Shown here in pieces: positions 6,335 to 11,011 of a stretch of 11,011 nucleotides of DNA (position 1 is the stretch's first letter; each line of letters opens with the position of its first letter). Made by a program: the position numbers and the translations under genes. Origin of the DNA: an uncultured Opitutales bacterium (GTDB lineage: Bacteria > Verrucomicrobiota > Verrucomicrobiia > Opitutales > Intestinicryptomonadaceae); the NCBI GenBank assembly GCA_900546565.1, contig URDC01000047.1:1-11011 (forward strand), written 5' to 3'. The notes under the pieces are model-generated. The model was not told the DNA's origin. It made no database searches and was given only the letters and a program-made list of their open reading frames with translations.

Positions 6335-7033
6335 TTAGGGGGTGATGAGGGCTTTGTAGTCCCCATCTTCTGGGAGGGAATCGGAAAACCCGCGCAAGGT
6401 ATCGGAAAGCTCGGAGTCCAACTTTTCATCGCCCGAGGAACTTTTCAAAACGGGCGTCTGGAAAAATCCGCCCGACTTGCGCAGATAAAATTCGGCAATC
6501 GATAGCCCTTCGGGGGCGTCGACGCGGGAAAGGTCGCGCTTCAAAACAACAGAACCGTCGCGCAAATTGCGGATGACAACCGTGCGCGGCAGCGACAGCG
6601 GCTCAATCGATACGCCGCCGCGACCGAAAGCCGAAAACGCGTTGCGCATAAAAATCAAAATTCTGTCGTTGGCGGCATCGGAAACGTCGCCGACAATGGG
6701 GGAAATCTCGCGCTCGGGCAAAGCGGAATCGACATTCGATTCGAAAATGCTCCAAGTGGAAGTTTTGGGGATTTCGGGCGAGGCGAACGAAACATTCCAG
6801 CGCGTGGGAATGAACATCGGGGCGAAATCCTTGATTTCGTCAAGACCGACTTTTTTGGCGGAGTCCGCCGAAACTTCGCCCGAAGCGGGCAGGAGCGAAA
6901 CCGACGCGGCGGGTGTTTTAGGCTCGACGGGCTTGACCGCGACATCGGGCATAAAAAAGCAAAACGCCGCCAATGCCGCGCACGCGAAAACGCACGCCAA
7001 AATGAATCGGGTCGGGATTCGCGCGGACATCAT
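6335..7033 (-). CDS. TonB-like membrane-anchored protein (last gene of ExbBD operon)
   Basis: This 232-residue protein has a short cytoplasmic N terminus, one membrane helix (about 9-28) and a long periplasmic part. That is the topology of TonB. A short Pro-containing stretch (VKPVEPKTP, 33-41) follows the helix. The C terminus resembles the TonB C-terminal domain: TPVLKSSSGDEKLDSEL (193-209) recalls the family's V..SSG...LD.a pattern, and the LPEDGDY...ITP ending recalls its final strand. The middle (70-190) is unrecognised and predicted to be mixed strand and loop. Its start overlaps the exbD stop by 4 bases (ATGA), so it is translationally coupled; a second ATG follows immediately. Inference: it carries energy from the ExbB–ExbD complex to an envelope partner. 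The alternative is a lineage-specific accessory protein that only happens to share this ending. Confidence 0.65.
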   Translation of the reverse strand: MMSARIPTRFILACVFACAALAAFCFFMPDVAVKPVEPKTPAASVSLLPASGEVSADSAKKVGLDEIKDFAPMFIPTRWNVSFASPEIPKTSTWSIFESNVDSALPEREISPIVGDVSDAANDRILIFMRNAFSAFGRGGVSIEPLSLPRTVVIRNLRDGSVVLKRDLSRVDAPEGLSIAEFYLRKSGGFFQTPVLKSSSGDEKLDSELSDTLRGFSDSLPEDGDYKALITP

Positions 7034-7464
7034 TTCTGCAAACCGGTTGTGGCGATGTGGATTGTTTTGAAGCCGCCGGATTTCGCGATTTCGGCGACGT
7101 CGACAAGCGTCTGCAAAGACGTGTTTTTGTCGGCTTTCACAAGCAAAACGCCGCCGTTGTGCGGGCGGGATTTCATCGCCTTCGAGAGTCCGTCGGCGTT
7201 GTAAATCGAACCGTCGAAAATCAGCATGGAGTTGCCGCGCACAGTCAGGACGCTGACCGAGTCGTCGACTGCTGCATATTCGGGAGAGCCCATAGACGGC
7301 AGCTCCGCGCCGCCGTCGGTCGCAACCGAAAGCCCCGCGACAAGCACGAACTTCGAAAGCACGAGCGACAACATCAACGCCAAAAGCAGGACGTCGAAAA
7401 GCGCGGCGGAACCGAGGCTTATCTTGTGTTGCGGGATTTTGGAGAATACGTTTACGGGGGTCAT
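7030..7464 (-). CDS. exbD: ExbD/TolR family biopolymer transport protein
   Basis: This 144-residue protein has one N-terminal membrane helix (about 20-43) and a periplasmic domain, as in ExbD and TolR. Asp24 in the helix (FDVLLLAL) is the expected proton-carrying aspartate of the stator. The helix is followed by the ELP turn (54-56) seen in the family. The C-terminal fold is recognisable in VLLVKADKNTSLQTLVDVAEI (106-126) and FKTIHIAT (132-139). ExbD works in the inner membrane with ExbB, using the proton gradient to drive a TonB- or Tol-type protein. Its ATG overlaps the stop codon of the ExbB gene by one base and its stop overlaps the next start, so the three proteins are likely made in fixed ratio. 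ExbD and TolR cannot be told apart by sequence alone; the symbol reflects family membership. Confidence 0.85.
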   Translation of the reverse strand: MTPVNVFSKIPQHKISLGSAALFDVLLLALMLSLVLSKFVLVAGLSVATDGGAELPSMGSPEYAAVDDSVSVLTVRGNSMLIFDGSIYNADGLSKAMKSRPHNGGVLLVKADKNTSLQTLVDVAEIAKSGGFKTIHIATTGLQK

Positions 7465-8120
7465 TATTTTTGCGCGCCTTCTATATAGAGGTCTTCCTTG
7501 TCGGGTTCGCCCCTGATGATAAATAGCATAATTTCATTCGCCGACCAGTCGATGTCCTGTGCGAGAGCCTTCAATTTACTCGACAAAAAACTGTAAGCAA
7601 TCCAGCACATAATCGCCAAAAACAAGCCGAACGCCGAGGAAATCAGCGCGTTGTAGATGTATGTCGACAGTTCCGAAACCGAGACGAGAGTCTGCGTTTG
7701 TCCGACGAGCGCGAAGATGTCTACAAGCGCAAGCACTGTTCCCAGCAGCCCCACAAGCGGCGCGATTTTCGCAATCATTGCCAGACTCGCGATTCTGCGA
7801 CCGAGCAGCGCAAACTGGTTGATTGCCGCCGCGTTGACCGCCTGCGACATAACTTCGGAGGATTTTTCCGAGTTTATCAACGCCTCTTTGACGATGCGCG
7901 GAATCGGCCCGAAGCTTTCGTCGCAAATTGTGATCGCCTCCAAAAGGCGGCGTTTTTTAAGCGAGGTTTTTATGCCCGAAACGAATTCGACCGCATGGAT
8001 TTTGCCCTTGTGCAAATACAAAAAGCGTTCCAAAAATATCACGAGCGCGATGAACGCCAGCAGCGCGAGCGGATACATAACGGGCCCTCCCGAATGGAAA
8101 ATGTCGATGAGTTTTTGCAT
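7464..8120 (-). CDS. exbB: MotA/TolQ/ExbB family proton channel protein
   Basis: This 218-residue inner-membrane protein has the three-helix ExbB/TolQ plan. TM1 is in residues 13-36 (GGPVMYPLALLAFIALVIFL, 11-30), a cytoplasmic region follows, then TM2 (about 111-137) with APLVGLLGTV (120-129), and TM3 (about 153-178). Thr128 matches the conserved TM2 threonine (Thr148 in Escherichia coli ExbB). In TM3 the usual EALLAT-type motif reads NALISS (157-162), so the conserved Glu176 and Thr181 of E. coli ExbB appear as Asn157 and Ser162. That could change proton handling. The gene starts 2 nt after the TPR gene stops and has no Shine-Dalgarno site of its own, suggesting coupled translation. With ExbD it should form the energy-harvesting complex of this operon. 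Confidence 0.88.
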   Translation of the reverse strand: MQKLIDIFHSGGPVMYPLALLAFIALVIFLERFLYLHKGKIHAVEFVSGIKTSLKKRRLLEAITICDESFGPIPRIVKEALINSEKSSEVMSQAVNAAAINQFALLGRRIASLAMIAKIAPLVGLLGTVLALVDIFALVGQTQTLVSVSELSTYIYNALISSAFGLFLAIMCWIAYSFLSSKLKALAQDIDWSANEIMLFIIRGEPDKEDLYIEGAQK

Positions 8121-8122
8121 AG

Positions 8123-10702
8123 TTATTTTTCGGAATTTTTGATTTTCTGTTTCGCTGCGGCCTCGGTTGGCAAGCCGTATTTGACAATCAGTTCGTATGC
8201 CGATTTCGCGTCGCGGTTAAGCCCGCGCTCTTCGAGCGAGCGGGCGAGCGTGTAGAGCGTGCGCCCAATCCAATACTGGGCGACGGCGTCTTTGGGCGAA
8301 TCCTTCAAAAGCGCGTTCGAAGTCAGCCATGCGACTTCGTTCGACTCCGACTTGCGCCCCGACTTTTCGAGGGCGAACGCCCACTTGCACGCGGCTTCGG
8401 CTCGGGCTGCAACGGGAATGTCAGGCAGGGAGTAGAGACGCTCGAATATCGCGACGGCGTCGGTTGCGCGGTTGGCGGACTGAGTCAAAATGGCGTCGCC
8501 CAAGCCGAGCCACGCGAGGTAGATTTCGGGGTGTTTTTCGAACTTGTTCAGGATTTCGTTGTAGAGTTTGCGGGCGTCCTGAAAGGAATTGAGCAGACGC
8601 AAAATGTCGGCCTGCGACAGGCGCGAATAGAAGTTTCGGGAGTCTTCGGGATAGTCGGAGCAAAGTTTGTCCAAGAGCGACAGCGCCGACTTGAACGACT
8701 GCTCGGTGGCGATTTTCTTCATATACTCGGCGGCGTCGAAAAGCGCGGCATATCTGAATTTTTCGGCGTTCTTGGCTTCGGAAAGCTCGACACATAATTC
8801 CTGCGCTTTTGCATATCTGCCAAGACGCGCCTCGACCCGCGCCTGATGTATGTAGGAAAGCGGCGCGGCTTCGGTGTCGGGGTATTCGGTTCTGATAAGC
8901 TCGTAGGTTGCGATTGCCTTCAATTTGTCGGCGGAGTCGGCGGAACGCTCCAAGCAGGAGGCTTTAAGCAGCAGCGCATTCGCCGCGATTTCGGCTGCGG
9001 TGGCGCGGTCGGAAATCTTTTCGGAATTGGCGGTGTCTACGATGTTGTCGCAGTATTGCATTGTTTTTGCGGCATCGCCGAGGCGTTCGGAAATCACCGC
9101 CCGCAGCCACATCATGCGCAACCCCAAAAGCGGTGATGCCGCGGTTTTGGAGGCTATCGCGGCTTCGATTCTATCCAACGCTTTCCCAATTTGATTTTGC
9201 CAGCGGTAGTGGGAGATAATTTTCCATTCGGCGTTCCAGAGGTCGTTTTCGTCGATATTGTGCGATTTGTAGGCGCGTTCAAGCATCGCTACTGCCTTCG
9301 GTTCTTCGTTCTGGCGCAGGCGGGCGTCGACAATGCGGTTGAGCATGACGCCCTGCTTTTCGGGAATTTCGTCGAAAATAGTTTCGTAGATGTTGGCGGC
9401 GGTGGCGAAGTCGCCGTCGCGGTAGTAGCACGACGCCGCAAGACTCATTATGTAGGCGCGTTCGGCGGGCGAAGTTTGCGAGAGCGCAAGCTCGTCGAGA
9501 TACGCCGCGGCAAGCCTGTATTGAGGCACGGGCGATGTCCACGCAGCCCACGCCAAAATACGCAGGGCGTCAGGACGGTATTTCGAGTCGGGAAATTTGT
9601 CCAAAACCGACTGCGCGAACGCGGCGGCTTCGGCGCGGTTGCCGATGCGCACGGCATTTTTTGCAAGTTCCAAAATTATTTTGTCCTTGATTTTGGCGGA
9701 ACTGTTTTCCAAAACATCCTTCAAAAAAGCCGTCATCTGTTCGACCGAAATCGACTTGTTCGACGAAATCAACTCTATGGCGAATTTGGCTACATTTTCG
9801 GAAGATGTTTTGCGCAAAATATTTTTAAGCACCGCAATTTTACGCGCCGAATCTTTCGTCATGGAAGCGTTTATGAGATTCAGCTCCTCCTTGTCGATTT
9901 CGGGGGCGAGCGCGATTTCAAGCTGCTGGTTTATCACGTCCAACGCTTCGGCTTCGCGCCCGAGCCTGAACAGAACCGCGGCATATTGCTTTGCGAATTG
10001 GAAGCCTTCGGGAGTGCCCATAAAAACCGAAACGCGGTTTTTTAAATCCTCCGCCATTTTCTCCAAGTCGGATTCCGATGCGGGCGCGGCAAGTTTGGAA
10101 ATATTCATGCCCACTTCGGCATCGGCGGCGGCAAGCGATGTTTTGGCAAGCGACTTGGCTTTCCGAAATTCGACGAGCGATGCGGCATTGTCGCCGCGCT
10201 CGAAATTGTAGTAACCGCGGGCGATGTGAAGCCACGGTTTGAGCGCGTCGGAAAGTTTTGTTTCGTCGACGTTAAGCAAAGCTACCTCTGCCCTATCACT
10301 CTTGCCGAGCCCGCACAATACAAGCGCGGCGCGCAGGGCGTTTTCGGAAGTCTTGACGCGCGAAATTACATTCAATGGAGCTTGGGCTTCGGCAAATTCG
10401 CCAAGCGAAATGAGAGTGTCGACAAGCAGCCCGTTGACTTCAACCGAATCGCGCAGGAGGGAGGATTTCGCCATATTCGAGACTAAAATCTCCTTGGAAA
10501 GCGACGGCATACCCGCATTTAAAGCAGATTTTGCGGCATGGACAACCGCGTCTTTGTAGAAATCGTCAACGCCGCGCTTGGAGGAAAACGGCGCGAGCGC
10601 GGAAACATCAAGCGGCGTAATCACCGACGGCACAGCCGACACCGCCAACGCCGCAAAAAATCCGGCACCGATAATTCCCAGAAACCTCAACGATTTTAAC
10701 AT
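8123..10702 (-). CDS. Large secreted tetratricopeptide-repeat protein
   Basis: This 859-residue protein has an N-terminal signal peptide (Lys/Arg at 3-6, hydrophobic core about 7-21, likely cut after Ala23 in VSA|VP), so it acts in the periplasm or at the outer membrane. The rest is almost all paired helices of the TPR/Sel1-like kind, with repeats recognisable around 90-140, 160-190, 235-262, 345-410, 420-480, 570-640 and 690-760. FPDSKYRPDALRILAWAAW (370-388), the YPDTEAAP unit (607-614) and the YPEDSRNFYSRLSQADIL unit (684-701) recall the TPRs of BamD and CpoB. I chose ATG 10702 over an in-frame GTG at 10726 because GGGAG lies 9 nt upstream and the signal peptide then starts cleanly. As first gene of an ExbB–ExbD–TonB-like operon it is probably the dedicated periplasmic partner. 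Its cargo is unknown; no catalytic domain is visible. Confidence 0.85.
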   Translation of the reverse strand: MLKSLRFLGIIGAGFFAALAVSAVPSVITPLDVSALAPFSSKRGVDDFYKDAVVHAAKSALNAGMPSLSKEILVSNMAKSSLLRDSVEVNGLLVDTLISLGEFAEAQAPLNVISRVKTSENALRAALVLCGLGKSDRAEVALLNVDETKLSDALKPWLHIARGYYNFERGDNAASLVEFRKAKSLAKTSLAAADAEVGMNISKLAAPASESDLEKMAEDLKNRVSVFMGTPEGFQFAKQYAAVLFRLGREAEALDVINQQLEIALAPEIDKEELNLINASMTKDSARKIAVLKNILRKTSSENVAKFAIELISSNKSISVEQMTAFLKDVLENSSAKIKDKIILELAKNAVRIGNRAEAAAFAQSVLDKFPDSKYRPDALRILAWAAWTSPVPQYRLAAAYLDELALSQTSPAERAYIMSLAASCYYRDGDFATAANIYETIFDEIPEKQGVMLNRIVDARLRQNEEPKAVAMLERAYKSHNIDENDLWNAEWKIISHYRWQNQIGKALDRIEAAIASKTAASPLLGLRMMWLRAVISERLGDAAKTMQYCDNIVDTANSEKISDRATAAEIAANALLLKASCLERSADSADKLKAIATYELIRTEYPDTEAAPLSYIHQARVEARLGRYAKAQELCVELSEAKNAEKFRYAALFDAAEYMKKIATEQSFKSALSLLDKLCSDYPEDSRNFYSRLSQADILRLLNSFQDARKLYNEILNKFEKHPEIYLAWLGLGDAILTQSANRATDAVAIFERLYSLPDIPVAARAEAACKWAFALEKSGRKSESNEVAWLTSNALLKDSPKDAVAQYWIGRTLYTLARSLEERGLNRDAKSAYELIVKYGLPTEAAAKQKIKNSEK

Positions 10703-10710
10703 CAGATAAT

Positions 10711-10717
10711 TCTCCCA
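10711..10717 (-). promoter_or_regulatory. Ribosome binding site of the TPR gene
   Basis: On the minus strand TGGGAGA lies 9 nt before ATG 10702. It is the clearest Shine-Dalgarno site of the minus-strand operon and decides the start, ruling against the GTG at 10726, which lies upstream of it. Confidence 0.65.
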
Positions 10718-10812
10718 AAACACCACCGCTTATTCAAGTTTTTATTTCTTCTAAATACCGATAAACGACAGCAATCGACACCGCCGATTCGCTTTTGTTT
10801 ATTGGTTAAAGC

Positions 10813-10837
10813 AAAACGGAACTTTTGTTCCGTTTTT
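10813..10837. terminator. Bidirectional intrinsic terminator
   Basis: AAAACGGAAC (10813-10822) and GTTCCGTTTT (10827-10836) form a perfect 10-bp stem with a TTTT loop. Each strand ends the stem in a run of T, so it can work both ways. It lies upstream of the TPR operon. Its natural role is therefore to stop a minus-strand transcript coming from beyond the right edge, insulating the operon. Confidence 0.7.
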
Positions 10838-10925
10838 ATACATTATTTAATCGGCTTAGAACTAGCTTCGGATTGTAAAACGGGCGAGGCGCGTGCTAAA
10901 AGCCGCGTTTTATGAGGCGTCGGCA

Positions 10926-11011
10926 GGCTAATGCCCGCAAGTCGAAGTAAAAAACGAATTCAAGCGAAGCGCGAATGAGATTTCGCCGCAGGCGAAAGAC
11001 CCGAAGGGCGA
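10926..11011. repeat. Chain of mini-hairpins with three- or four-base loops
   Basis: Consecutive short inverted repeats: GGC/GCC around TAAT (10926-10935), GCG/CGC around AAG (10964-10972), TTTCGCC (10981-10987) with GGCGAAA (10991-10997) around GCA, and CCC/GGG around GAA (11000-11008). The run reaches the window edge and probably continues. The shortest could arise by chance; the 7-bp stem is unlikely to. It may be an intergenic repeat or the edge of a structured transcript. Confidence 0.4.

Larger units (their letters stand above)
10703..11011. other. Gene-free region upstream of the TPR operon
   Basis: About 309 bases without a credible gene. It must hold the promoter of the minus-strand operon, but I found no convincing -35/-10 pair. 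It contains the ribosome binding site at 10711-10717, a bidirectional hairpin at 10813-10837 and a chain of mini-hairpins at the right edge. I see no tRNA or recognisable structured RNA. Confidence 0.6.

Noticed and set aside
6187..6429. An 80-codon minus-strand open frame overlapping the end of the TonB-like gene and the repeat
   Set aside because: It runs out of frame through the end of a supported gene and then through repeat copy B. Its protein-like look comes from the repeat, and copy A has a stop codon in the same frame.
9191..10045. A 284-codon plus-strand open frame opposite the TPR gene
   Set aside because: It is a mirror of the TPR coding frame with no recognisable domain. The TPR protein on the other strand has a signal peptide and family-like repeats.
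10702..10860. Promoter of the TPR operon
   Set aside because: Several TTG and TAT strings exist on the minus strand, but none form a pair with acceptable spacing, so no promoter is annotated.

Overview
This window looks like a chromosomal segment of a Gram-negative, envelope-bearing bacterium. A Verrucomicrobiota (PVC group) member is my best guess. The reasons are the TPR–ExbB–ExbD–TonB-like operon, the DUF456 membrane protein, moderate G+C coding sequence with AT-rich intergenic stretches, and the frequent absence of strong Shine-Dalgarno sites. That placement is an inference from gene style, not from a marker search. There is no sign of phage, transposase, integrase, CRISPR array, tRNA or rRNA.

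Layout: (1) 1-2656 (+) is a metal-response operon: a TTGACA promoter with nested palindromes, a CsoR-type copper-sensor-like repressor, and a one-base-overlapping P1B metal ATPase, closed by an intrinsic terminator. (2) 2696-3199 (-) is a lone DUF456 membrane protein. Divergent from it, 3258-3776 (+) is an unrecognised 172-residue soluble protein with a very clear terminator. (3) 3878-6162 (+) holds argS (arginyl-tRNA synthetase) followed 5 nt later by a PduO-type corrinoid adenosyltransferase with substitutions in the active-site region. (4) 6335-10702 (-) is a tightly packed four-gene operon. Read 5'->3' on the minus strand, it encodes a large secreted TPR protein, an ExbB/TolQ-like channel, an ExbD/TolR-like stator and a short TonB-like anchored protein. 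Junctions are 2-nt gap, 1-nt overlap and 4-nt overlap, so the genes are almost certainly co-translated. (5) 10703-11011 has no gene; it holds a perfect bidirectional hairpin terminator and a chain of very short hairpins at the right edge.

How the genes work together: the CsoR-like protein probably represses its own gene and the exporter until metal binds its Cys-His-Cys triad. The minus-strand operon looks like a proton-motive-force-driven Ton/Tol-like machine in which the periplasmic TPR protein is a dedicated partner. Its ExbB-like subunit lacks the usual TM3 glutamate and threonine. Points most worth checking are that ExbB variant and its operon, the metal ATPase with a His/Cys-rich tail instead of an HMA domain and non-canonical TM7/TM8 motifs, the Trp-for-Phe change in the adenosyltransferase, and a roughly 70-nt intergenic repeat present in two diverged copies (5-76 and 6266-6332).
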